64,000 nt of DNA from Heterohyrax brucei. Lineage: Eukaryota > Chordata > Mammalia > Hyracoidea > Procaviidae. The stretch covers positions 7,431,501 through 7,495,500 of the forward strand of contig CM053143.1 in the NCBI GenBank assembly GCA_028571685.1, in the 5' to 3' direction. Under the pieces are notes generated by a model. That model was not told the origin of the DNA and ran no database searches. It worked only from the letters and a program-made list of their open reading frames with translations. Made by a program: the position numbers and the translations under genes. Of this stretch, positions 54,583-64,000 are shown piece after piece; the first letter of the stretch is position 1, and every line of letters begins with the position of its first letter.

Positions 54583-55283
54583 TCTTAGGCTAGGTTCTCT
54601 AGAGGAGGAATACCAGTGAAAGATATGTAAAAATATGTATAGAGAAATTTAATTCAAGGAAATGGCTCACACAGTTGAGAAGGCTGGTAAGTCCTCAAAT
54701 CCATGCATTGGACATCAGATTGGAGGCTTCTCCTGCCTCACATGGTTGCAGAAAAACCAAGCCAAACCTACTGCCGTTGAGTCTGTGCCAACTCATAGTA
54801 ATCCTATAGGACAGAGTAGAACTGCCTTACAGAATTTTCAAGGAGTGCCTTGTGGATTTGATCTGCTCAGGAGATCAGACAGCAAGCTGCTTGCTCATAG
54901 GGCTGTGGGAACTGGAGAATCCCCGGATCTGTAGGTCACGTGGTAGGCTTCTGACTGATGTCGCAAAAACCAAGACCAGATGATAATGAGTCAGATAACA
55001 GGATTCAGACTGAGAGTGAGTCTTGCTGGAATAGCTATCTATGTATCAGGAATAGGCCATGCCTCTAAGGAATCTATTTTTAACTTATCAGCTGCTATTG
55101 GCAGATATCTTCATGGCAGTGATTACATTATATCAGAGCTCATCACAGAGGTGCTTATATTACATTTCATCATGGAGAGAATTACATTTTATTGCATTGT
55201 GGAGGAGCAATCAGTCCAGTGTGTGGAAAACCATTGAGAATCATAGCCTTGCCAAGTGGACATATAGCATTAGGTATCACAAC
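54583..55283 (-). mobile_element. ERVL/MaLR-like LTR, antisense, split by an AfroSINE
   Basis: It begins ggtcttaggctaggttctct and agagaaatttaattcaagg, then gctcacacagttgagaagg. It ends gccttgccaagtggacatat, then attaggtatcacaac. It is the same family as 20964-21483. The AfroSINE occupies 54752-54868. The 85-residue frames inside are chance. Confidence 0.5.
54752..54868 (-). mobile_element. AfroSINE, 5'-truncated, minus strand
   Basis: The sequence aaaaccaagccaaacctactgcc, aatcctataggacagagtag, aaggagtgccttgtgg, tttgatctgctc. Confidence 0.9.
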
Positions 55284-55848
55284 TTCTTTCTTGGAGAGTC
55301 ACTAATTATGTTGAGATCTAGAGCTTTCAAAGAGCTCACGACAGGGGACCAAAGCTTGTTTGGATGGCTAAAGAAAGGCAGAGGATCTCACCCCTGCATT
55401 TGTGACTGAAAGGATTATTTGGAGTAAACTGGGAATGAGATGCATATTCTAGGCAGAGTGGTCAGTGTATGTGAGGCCCTGGAGACAAAAGAAGATGTGA
55501 CTCATTTGGGATACTAAGATACATCTGGCATTGCTGGCGTGCACAGCCAGGGGAAGTGGCCTACCGGGATACTTGAAAATAGAGGCATTAACGTGACCTG
55601 AAAAATTTTGACCTTTATGCATTACACATTAGCCATTGAGGAGGAGAGTGAGCTTTATTCATGAAACACAGCACTGAGTAACATAGCCCTCTTTGTGTTT
55701 TTCAGATCTTTGGTAAAGTAGAACAGGATTTGGAGAGAGTATGTATGTAAAAATGAGTAGTTTTAGTAGAAGATGAGACAGCCATGGATTGGTGTGATGA
55801 TACTGGAAATAATTGGTAGAGGATCCATTTGATTAACTGTTGGTGACT

Positions 55849-55885
55849 GTCTTAGTCTGGGTTCTGTAAAAGACTGTGGTCAGTG

Positions 55886-55920
<35 letters not shown>

Positions 55921-56100
55921 CTTGCTTCAAGGATGCAGTTGTGGAGGTGGCCAAGTCCCAAATCTCTTTGTTGGTGGATTGGAAACTTCTGCTGACTCAC
56001 AAAATTGTAAAACGTGGCAAATCCAGGTCAGGTGCCAGGCTGGAGACGTCTTTAGCTTATGTCTAAGGAACTGGAGAGTAGAGAGAAACAGAAAGACAGA
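55849..56100 (-). mobile_element. ERVL/MaLR-like LTR fragment, antisense
   Basis: The sequence tgtcttagtctgggttctgt starts the LTR in reverse and is followed by a GT repeat, then caagtcccaaatctctttg. It breaks off in a purine-rich tract just before the next LTR. Confidence 0.45.
55888..55917 (+). repeat. (GT)15 microsatellite
   Basis: 30 bases of perfect GT repeat inside an LTR fragment. Confidence 0.95.
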
Positions 56101-56138
56101 GAAAAAGAGACGGAACAGTGAACATATGTATATTGCTG

Positions 56139-56660
56139 TAGGAAGCTAGGGCTACTGTAGCAGAAATACCACACAGTGGATGGCTTTAACAGAGAAAGGT
56201 TTATTCTTACACAGTCCAGTAGGCTATAAGTCCATACTGAGAATGTCCGCTCCAAGAGAAGGCTTTCTCCCTTGTTGGCTGTGGAGGAAAGTCTGATATT
56301 GCATCAGTCTGTCCAGGAAGCATCTTGGTGCAGGAACCTCGGGTCTGAAGGACATGCTTTTCTCCTGGTGCTACTTTCTTGATGGTGTGAGGGTCTCAAT
56401 TCTCTGCTTGCTTCTCTTTCCTTTTATCTCTTGTAGGATGAAAGGACTAAGGGTGGGGCAAGCCACATTCCAGGGAAACTCCCTTTGCAGTGGAGGAGGG
56501 AGGTGATCTTCTGAAGGGATTTACAGTCCCACCCTAATCCTGTAACATACAGCGCAGTAAAATCACAAAATGAAGGAAAATTGTAGAATACAGAAAATCA
56601 TTGTTGCATGGCTACACTTATTTTTGGGGACACGCAATTCAACCTATGACATATATGGAC
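56139..56660 (-). mobile_element. MaLR/MLT1-like solo LTR, antisense
   Basis: It begins tgtaggaagctagggctactg and agcagaaataccacacag. It ends ttttggggacacgcaattc, then aacctatgaca, which in reverse is the TGTcATGGTTTGAATTGTGTCCCC start of MLT1-type LTRs. Length about 520 bp. Diverged. Confidence 0.65.
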
Positions 56661-56701
56661 TGTCCGTACCCTCAGGGAAACTTCTCTGCTTACATCCGAT
56701 C

Positions 56702-56759
56702 ATAAAATGAAAGCCAGTCAAGTGCCATCGAGTTGGATCCAACTCATGATAAGATGAAA
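56702..56759 (-). mobile_element. Mini-insertion C (36 bp) with 11-bp target duplication
   Basis: The insert 56713-56748 carries agtcaagtgccatcgagttg, then gatccaactcatg, between ataaaatgaaa (56702-56712) and ataagatgaaa (56749-56759). It has the same layout as mini-insertions A and B. The 16-bp palindromic core has two changes that preserve its symmetry. Confidence 0.72.
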
Positions 56760-57114
56760 AGTGATTACGTAATGTTTGCCAAACCACTGAAAAGCATAGC
56801 TAACATTAATCATCCTTGTACCATTTACTAAGGATGACAAACAAATGAGAAAAAAGGATGGAGGAACATGATGAATTTGATTTTGGTCATGTTGATTTAG
56901 ATCACTGTGGGTCATTTGAGAGAGAAATGCAGTAGGATATTGGGTATAGTACTTGGTTGCTGCAAGCAGCATTTCACTTGGTGTTTCCTTTCTGCCTCCC
57001 GAATCTCTCCTGTTGTTTGATGTCCATGACAGTGAACTGTACTGGTTCTTCTCAAATGTGTTGCCCTTCTCCATTTTCAGCCATTACTTCTTAAATTTTA
57101 GTTTTACATAAACA

Positions 57115-60100
57115 GAGACATCAATATGTAAAAGATGACTGCATTAAAAACAAAAGAGAGGTACTAAACAATATAGAACTTTCTATATAGACACAACAAA
57201 AGTAATGCTCAGAGGTCAATTTATAACAATAAATACACACATCCCAAAAGAAGAAAGGGCTAAAATCAAAACATTAATCCTACAACTTAAACAAATTGCA
57301 GCAAAAGGAACCTGTGGCACCAGAAGAAAGGAAATAATAAAAATTAGAGCAGAAAAAAGTAAAGTAGAGAATAGGAAAACAATTGAATTAACGAGACCAA
57401 AAGCTTGTTCTTTAAAAAGATCAACAAAACTAATAAACCAGTGACCAAACTGACAAAAGAAAAACAGAAGAGGAAAAAAATAACCTGAATAAAAAATGAA
57501 GTGAATGATATCATAACAAAGTCAACAGAGATTAAAAGAAGCATGACAAAATACTATGGAAAATTACATTTCAACAAATTTAGAAACCTAGAGGATTTAG
57601 ACAAATTTCTAGAAACACTCTACCTACCTAAATAAACACAAAGTTAGAACAACTGAATAGACCTGCAAGAAAGGAAGAGATTTAAGAGGCAACTGTGAAA
57701 AGCTCTCACCAAAAAAAAAAGCTTTGGTCCTGGCAACTTAACTGTTAAATTCTGCCAAACTTTCAGAGAAGAGTTAGTGCCACTACTACAAAGATATTTC
57801 AGAGCATAGAAAAAGATGCAGTACTCCCATACTCATTCTTTGAAGCCATCATAATTCTGACACCAAAATCAGGTAAAGACACCACAAAAAAAGAAAATTA
57901 CAGACCAGTATTTCTAACGAAGATAGATGCCAAAATCTTCAACAGAATTTTAGCCAATACAGTTCAACGGCATATAAAAAAATAATTCACCATGAGCAGG
58001 TGGGATTCACACCAGGTATGCAGGAATGGTTCAACATTAGAAAACAAATCAGTGTAATCTATCATATAAGTAAAACAAAGACAAGAACCAAATTACCTAT
58101 CAGTTGATGCAAAAAGGCATCTCACAAAGTCCAACACCCATTTATGATAAATACTTGCAGCAACATAGGAATAGAAGGGAAATTCCTCACATAATAAAAG
58201 GCATTTATCCAAAGCCAACACCTAGTATTATCCTAAATGGAGAGAGTCTGAAAGCATTTCCCTTGAGAATGGGAACCAGACAAGGATGTATTTTATCACT
58301 ACTGTTATTAAACATTATGTTGGAGGTCTTAGCCAGAGCAGTTAGGCAAGTGAAAGAAATAAAAGGTCATACAAAATGGTAAGGAAGACATGAAAGTATC
58401 TTTGTTTGCAGATATGATTTTATACACAGAAAACGCTGAAGAATCCGCAAGAAAGCTACTGAAACTAACAGAAGAGTTCAACACGATAAACGTAGAAAAA
58501 TGAGTTGGATTCCTCCTCTACCTCAACAAAGAGGACATCTAAAAGGAAACCATCAAATCAGTACCATTTATGATTGCCCATAGGAAGGCATAAAACACCT
58601 ATACAAACTGTAAGACACTACTATAAGAAACTAAAAGAGACCTACATAAATGGAAAGACACACCTTGTTCATGGATTGGAAGACTCAACATTGTGAAAAT
58701 GTCAGTTCTACCCTAAGCAATCTACAGAGAACATGAAATCCAAAGATGTTTTTTAAAGAGATGGAGAAACAAATCACCAACTTCATATGGGCCTGCATAA
58801 GTAAAACATCACTGAGGAGGAATAAAGTAGGAGACTTCACACTACCTTATTTTAGAACCTATTATACCATCATAGTAATCAAAATAGTGTACTACTGGTA
58901 CTCCAACAGATACATACACTTGTGGAGTAGAATTGAGAATCTAGATAAATATTTTTCCACCTATGAGCACCTGACGCTTGACAAAGGCCCAAAGTTCTTT
59001 AAATGGGGAAAAACACAGTCTCTTTAACAAATGGTGCTGGCATAACTGGATATTCATCTGCAAAAAAAATGAAACAAGGCCCATACCACACACCATGTAC
59101 AAAAACTAACTCAAATGAATCAAAGACCTAAATATAAAACCTGAAACAATAAAGATCGCAGAAAGAAAAATAGGGACAATGCTGGGAGCCTCAATACGTG
59201 GCAGAACGTAACTCACAAGGCGCAAACACCAGAAGAGAAACTAGGTATCTGAGAGCACCTAAAAATTAGACATCTATACTCTTCTGAAGACTTCACCAAG
59301 AGAATAAATGACAAGCTACAGAAAAAAATTTTTGACTGTGACAGATCTAATCAGGTTCTGATCTCTGAAATCTACAAGATACTGTAACACCTCATTCACA
59401 AAATGACAAATACTCAATTAAAAACGACCAAAAGATATTAACAAGCACTTGATCAAAGATGGTCAGGCAACTAATAGATACATGAGGAAATGCTCACATC
59501 ATTAGCCATTCAAGAACTGCAAATCAGAACTACAGTGAGATACCATCTCACCCCACAAAGAGTTAGTAGCATTAATCCAAAAAAAAAAAAATAATGTTGG
59601 AGAAGTTATAGAGAGACTAGAACACGTATACAGTGCTGGTGGGAATATAGAATGGTATAGCCACTTTGGAAGTGGATTTGACTGTTCCTTAGAAAGCTAG
59701 AGATAAAAGTAGCATATGGTCCAGCAGTCCCACTCCTTGGAACACATCCTAGAAAAAGAAAAATTGTCCCATGAATGGATGTAAGCACACCCGTGTTAAT
59801 TTGCTGTACTGTTCACGATAGCAAAAACATAGAAACAACCTAGGTGCCCAACAATGGAAGAATGGATAAACAAACTGTGGCATATTCACAAAACGGAATA
59901 CTATACAAAGATGAAGAACAATGATGACTCTGTGAAACATCTGATAACATGGATCAATCTAGAAGGCATTATCCTGAGTGAAATCAGTCAGTTGTGAAAG
60001 AAGGACTACTGTATGAGACCATGATTACAAGAACTCAAGAAAAGGTTTAAACACAGAAGAAAGCATTGTTGGTTATAAGATTTCAAGGGAGGGGGGAATT

Positions 60101-60245
60101 AATTAGATGATATACAAGAATTAAATGAAGGGAAAGATAACACAATACAGGGGAAGTTAGCACAACTGGAGGAAGTGAAAAACTAGGAAGTTTTTACTGA
60201 ACATGAGCAAACACTTTGAGAGAGCAATGTAAAAGCTTATTTTTA
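57115..60245 (+). mobile_element. L1 relic, ORF2 from mid-protein to 3' UTR, plus strand
   Basis: It starts in ORF2 (MLRGQFITINTHIPKEERAK at 57205 on), runs through the reverse transcriptase region (PRMGTRQGC-like LRMGTRQGCILSLLL at about 58265, LARAVRQVKEIKG), the ORF2 C-terminal part (YYWYSNRYIHLWSRIE at about 58900) and the end of ORF2 (about 59940). It ends in a degraded 3' UTR. The catalytic YADD is degraded to FADM near 58410. Many stops and frameshifts are present, so it is non-functional. The 3' limit is approximate. Confidence 0.88.
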
Positions 60246-60312
60246 CTTTTATTCAAGAATTCCAGAGATTGGAGTTGATATAGTACTCAGTGGTATCAAA
60301 TCTGGCTCTGTC

Positions 60313-61004
60313 CACACCCCATATTGGTGAGTGGCATCTGGGGTCTGCCGTCTCAGGTACACCAGTTGGTCCCAACTGATCCGGAACAGATGATCACCAA
60401 GGACAAAAATGACATGGGAAAGAGAACCCATAAGACAGAAAGACCCATGTGAATGGGTGACCACATCAGCATGAGACTTGAGGAACCACATGGTGCCTGG
60501 CCACCTCCAGTGACAGCCGTGATGGGGCTCACAAAGTTCAGTCCCAGTGGCATACAAGAATGAGAAGGGGTGCACCCTGCAAACTTCACTAAAAGACCGC
60601 AACTGATGGTCCGAAAGCCTAGGGGTTCCCCTGGGAGCATGGCCCCTAGACCTGAAGCTGCCCCTAATCATAAATCATTACTGAGGTTAACTCCTCAGAC
60701 AGGAGTGGATTGGACTAGGCGACACAGAGTGACCACATCATGTGTGCACTTTATGGTTCTTTGTATCTATATGATGTCGCCCTACTGGCCTCTTGCTAGA
60801 GCAGAGTGGAGAGGGTGGAGAAGAGGGGACAGGGGACTGTTAAGAGGTTATGACTTGTGGAGAACAGAAAGGAGGAGTGTGCTGTTACCAGGCAAGGAGA
60901 ACAGTAGGAGCTGCATGTAGGCAGGCATGTGAATTTAAACTGGATTGTACACTTTCACTCAATCACAATAAATTAAAAAAAAAAGGATTTCTAAAGGTGA
61001 AAAA
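60313..61004 (+). mobile_element. Younger L1 3' UTR insertion with two poly-A runs, plus strand
   Basis: It starts cacaccccatattggtgag and runs through gggcacagag-like UTR to caatcacaataaatt and a poly-A (60975-60984). Then 15 bases (ggatttctaaaggtg) and a second A run (61000-61007) follow. The 15-bp direct repeats aaatctggctctgtc at 60298-60312 and 61005-61019 enclose everything, including the extra 15 bases. Confidence 0.88.
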
Positions 61005-61230
61005 AAATCTGGCTCTGTCTTGTGCAAGGCTAACATTCTTAAAGTCATCTTAATCCAAAAGGCCTGTTCCTGTTTATCATATAGCACATTCTCTTCTTTC
61101 TAGACACCCTCCAGAAGGTATGCACATCATTTTTGCTCACATACCATTGATTTGAATGGGGTTTTACAGTTATACAAAGTTGCAAGGGAGGCTGAGAAAG
61201 AGTCTTTTATATCTGGGCATCTATAACTGC

Positions 61231-61387
61231 TTTGGAAACCCTGGTGGCATAGTGGTAAAGGGCTGGTCTGCTAACTAAAAGGTTGGCAATTCAGATCTTC
61301 TAGATGCTCTTTGGAAACAGTATGGAACAGTTCTACTCTGTCCTGTAGGGTTGCTGTGAGTTGGAACCAACAGCAGTGGGTTTTCTT
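61231..61387 (+). mobile_element. AfroSINE, plus strand
   Basis: The sequence ttggaaaccctggtggcata, gtggtaaagggctgg, ctgtagggttgctgtgagttgg, then aacagcagtgggtttt. Complete. Confidence 0.93.
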
Positions 61388-61544
61388 TTTCTTGTTTTGA
61401 TTGTTGCAGTTGTTGTGGCTGCTGTAATTCTCAGGAAATCTATTATGGAGAATAAAAGGGGAGAATGGCTTTTTGGGGGAAGAAGGACTAGCAATTACTG
61501 CTTTGATTATGAAGGTTTGTGCTTCATAACTCTTGTGACCTAAT

Positions 61545-62582
61545 TTGCTAAAAGGTTACTTTGAGTATCTTGTAAACGAAGAGGCAAAATGTAAGAAGAC
61601 GTGCACTAAGAATACCATCAAGAAAGTGAGAAAGCATCTCACAGCATGGAAGAAATATTTGCAAATCATATATCTGGTAAGGGACCTTTGTCTAGAACAT
61701 GTGAAGAACTGTCACGCTCTACAACAACAAATAGCTCAATTAAAAAACAGGCAGCAAAGGATCGGAACAGACATCTCTCCAGAGACATAGATAACTGGCC
61801 AGTAAGTGTATAAAAAGAAGCTCATTATCAATAACCATTAGGGAAATGCAAATAAAACCACATTGAGATACTACTTCACAGTCATTAGGTTGACTGTAAT
61901 AAAAGACAGATAATAAAAATATTGGTAACAATGTGTGTAAATTAGTACCTTCATACACTGCTGGTGAGAATTTCCAAAATAGTGCAGCCACTTTGGAAAG
62001 CAGTTTGGCAGTTTCTCAAGTAGTTAAACATGGCCACCACACGACCCCCCAATTCTACTCCTGTGTGTATATGTAAAAGAAATGAAAGCCTATGTCCACA
62101 AAAACTATGTTCATATAAGTGTTATCATAATGGCCAAGAAGTGGAAACAGCTGAAATGTCTATCAACTGATAAATGGATAAATATGTTTTATCCCTATAA
62201 TGGAATAATATTTGATAATAAGGAGGAATGCAGTGGTGATACAAGCTACTGCATGGCTGAGCCTTGAAAACACTACTAAGTGAAAGATGCCATTTATAAA
62301 GGATCACACATTATATGACTTCATTGGTGTGGAATGTCCAGAGTAGATAAATCTATAGAGATGGAAAGGAGATGAGAGATTACCTGTGGCTGAGTAGAGG
62401 GAAATGTCAAGTGATTGCTGGTGAATCCAGAGGTTTCTTTATAAGGTGATGAAGTATTCTAAAATTGATTTTGGTAATGGTTGCACAACTCTGTGAATAT
62501 ATTAAAAACCATTGAATTGTAACTTTAAGTAAGTGAATTTTGTGGTATGTGAATTATATCTCAATTGAATGTTAAAAAAGGA
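61545..62582 (+). mobile_element. Old L1 (L1M-type) ORF2 end and 3' UTR, plus strand
   Basis: The sequence acagacatctctccagagac, ggaaatgcaaataaaaccac, catacactgctggtgagaat, gtggaaacagctgaaatgtc, then UTR ttggtaatggttgcacaac and attgaattgtaactttaag. Typical of mammal-wide L1M 3' ends. Confidence 0.9.
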
Positions 62583-63671
62583 ACCTACTTGCTGAAATAA
62601 GCTGCAGATAAAGAAATACTTACTGTTTTTAGAGTGAAACTCTTAAAATGATTATAAGCATTCACTTTTTCATGGCAGCTGCAGTTCAGACACCAGGAGC
62701 TGTGAAAGGGTTATGTCACTCATTTTAGGTTGGAGGAATAGCATTGCATATAGCTGTTTTCTCTATGCAAGCTGCAGGCTGTCAGGAGCTGCAGCTTTCT
62801 TCTCTGAAGGGTAAAATCACACGCTCCTCCCTGGCCTGACGGTTTTGTTATATAACGGCCTTTTAGTTTCTTTGGCATTCTTGCCATATACCGTAGTGTG
62901 CTGTGACCCCCACACAGTTGCTTGATAAATAATTACCATTCTGTGAAGTTCTCCCACACAGCGCATTCAGGCACTGCTGAAAGAAAACGCTTTCCATTTT
63001 GCTGTCATTAATCTGACATTTAAAATATTGTTATTTTATTGATTTTGCCTAGTTCCTGGTACATCCCTCTTGAAAGGATGGCAAGGCACTTCTTACCATT
63101 ACAACCCCCCCCCCCATTTATATCCCCAGGATGATGATGGGAGGATGGAATCAACTATGTCTCTGAAGCATTCTGCATTTTGAAGTGTTTTTATGCTGAT
63201 AATACTATTTAATATCTGTGTACATTGTACTGTAGCTTGTCAGTCTAAAGGAGTGAGTTAAGAACAGATTGCTTCTGGAAGTCCATGCAACTGGACTGAA
63301 TAATAATAATAGTATTAGTATGGCACTTTAACTGTGGTAGTACCTACCAGTATTTTATAGTGCATCTCACCTAGGCACCTAAAATAGTTGTTTGGCCCTG
63401 AGGATTCGAGAGTATACCAGAAATGAGAAAACCTGACCGTAAAGAAGCCCCTCTCACAGAGTAGGAGAGCTCAAAAACAAGAAACAGTTCAGAGGTAGGT
63501 GTAAGATGTTACGTGAACTAAGAAGCATTTGAGAGAAGTGCCAGCTGAAAAAGTAATTTCTTAATTGAATCTTGCTGATTGAGTAAGAGTTTGGAAGTTC
63601 AGGGGACGGGAGTCTCAAGGCAACAGCAATCACAGGATGTCTTGAGAACTTACTTTAAGACAGTCCTTTTA

Positions 63672-63870
63672 AACCAGTGGTTCTTAAAGGTGATCAATTC
63701 TTGATTTTGTTCATGGGGGACATTAGACAGTATATCTGGAGGTTGTTTTCGTTTTGGGTTGTTATAACTGAGTAGGGGTAGGGGTGAAGAAGCATCTAAT
63801 GGGTAGATGTCACTGACGTTGTTAAACATAGGACACTGCATAGGACAGTCTCCATGACAGAGTTACCAAA
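63672..63870 (+). mobile_element. MER5-type hAT (Charlie) MITE
   Basis: The sequence accagtggttcttaaagg, catgggggacattagacag, tatctggaggttgttttcg, gaagcatctaatgggtagatg, aacataggacactgcatagg, cagtctccatgac follows MER5A order closely. It is non-coding. Confidence 0.82.
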
Positions 63871-64000
63871 AAACTAATAGTTGTTGCTGTTGAGAAACCC
63901 TTTGTTAAAGCATTTGATAAGGTGAAGACTCAACAAATGTTTGTGGTCTTAAATGGATTTGTACTATTTTCTTTTGCATGAATATATTTATGAGGTCATA

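Larger units (their letters stand above)
52814..64000 (+). other. ARHGAP10: ARHGAP10 intron, 5' part (continues past the window)
   Basis: More than 11 kb, starting at donor gtaagt in phase 2. No later ARHGAP10 exon was recognised. It holds a MIR with a tandem duplication (53.9-54.1 kb), three LTR remnants (54.6-56.7 kb), a long L1 relic (57.1-60.2 kb), a younger L1 end (60.3-61.0 kb), an AfroSINE (61.2 kb), an old L1 (61.5-62.6 kb) and a MER5-type element (63.7 kb). The stretches 52830-53860, 55290-55840, 56760-57110 and 62590-63660 show nothing I can name. Confidence 0.85.

Noticed and set aside
52814..64000. Next ARHGAP10 exon (rest of the PH domain)
   Set aside because: Nothing resembling the expected sequence with a phase-2 acceptor was seen. 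The intron must extend past the window.

Overview
The window is a piece of a placental-mammal nuclear genome, almost certainly an afrotherian and most likely an elephant or close relative. About forty copies or fragments of the tRNA-derived AfroSINE family (A box, B box, and tails related to an RTE-type LINE) lie on both strands. They sit beside L1 elements whose 3' ends look lineage-specific, RTE ends, MaLR-like LTRs and old MIR, L2, Tigger, mariner and hAT remnants. Nothing here is bacterial or viral in organisation.

The only host gene I can support is ARHGAP10 (GRAF2), read on the plus strand. Seven consecutive coding exons were found by in-frame translation between good splice signals: 18265-18336, 29345-29446, 36296-36406, 38003-38107, 45572-45701, 49958-50064 and 52719-52813. 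Intron phases agree throughout (0,0,0,0,1,0, leaving in phase 2). Together they encode about 240 residues: most of the BAR domain (membrane curvature and dimerisation) and the first two thirds of the PH domain. The first BAR exons lie upstream of the window. The rest of the PH domain, the RhoGAP domain and the SH3 domain lie downstream. Everything else is intronic.

Layout: 1-18264 is an upstream intron. It holds a (CA)n tract, nested SINEs, a near-perfect 51-bp inverted repeat (3407-3536) and a stack of L1 insertions (9085-14397), each datable by its target-site duplication. The intron at 18337-29344 holds SINEs, an LTR and a palindromic mariner-derived element (24047-24585). The intron at 29447-36295 holds an L2 split by an L1, an L1 remnant, an RTE 3' end and a hAT-like relic. 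The 1.6 kb intron at 36407-38002 is mostly unique. The intron at 38108-45571 holds a MaLR-like retroelement packed with AfroSINEs up to about 100 bp from the next exon. The intron at 45702-49957 holds a 5'-inverted L1. The intron at 50065-52718 holds a Tigger transposase relic. The last 11 kb hold LTRs and L1s and no further exon.

The observations most worth a second look are: three tiny insertions (33-39 bp) that share one palindromic core and are flanked by target-site duplications; the 51-bp hairpin at 3407-3536; the palindromic mariner element; two SINEs inserted at the same internal position of two separate host SINEs; and the twin-primed L1. I found no new multigene system. All repeat names come from pattern recognition and should be confirmed against a repeat library.
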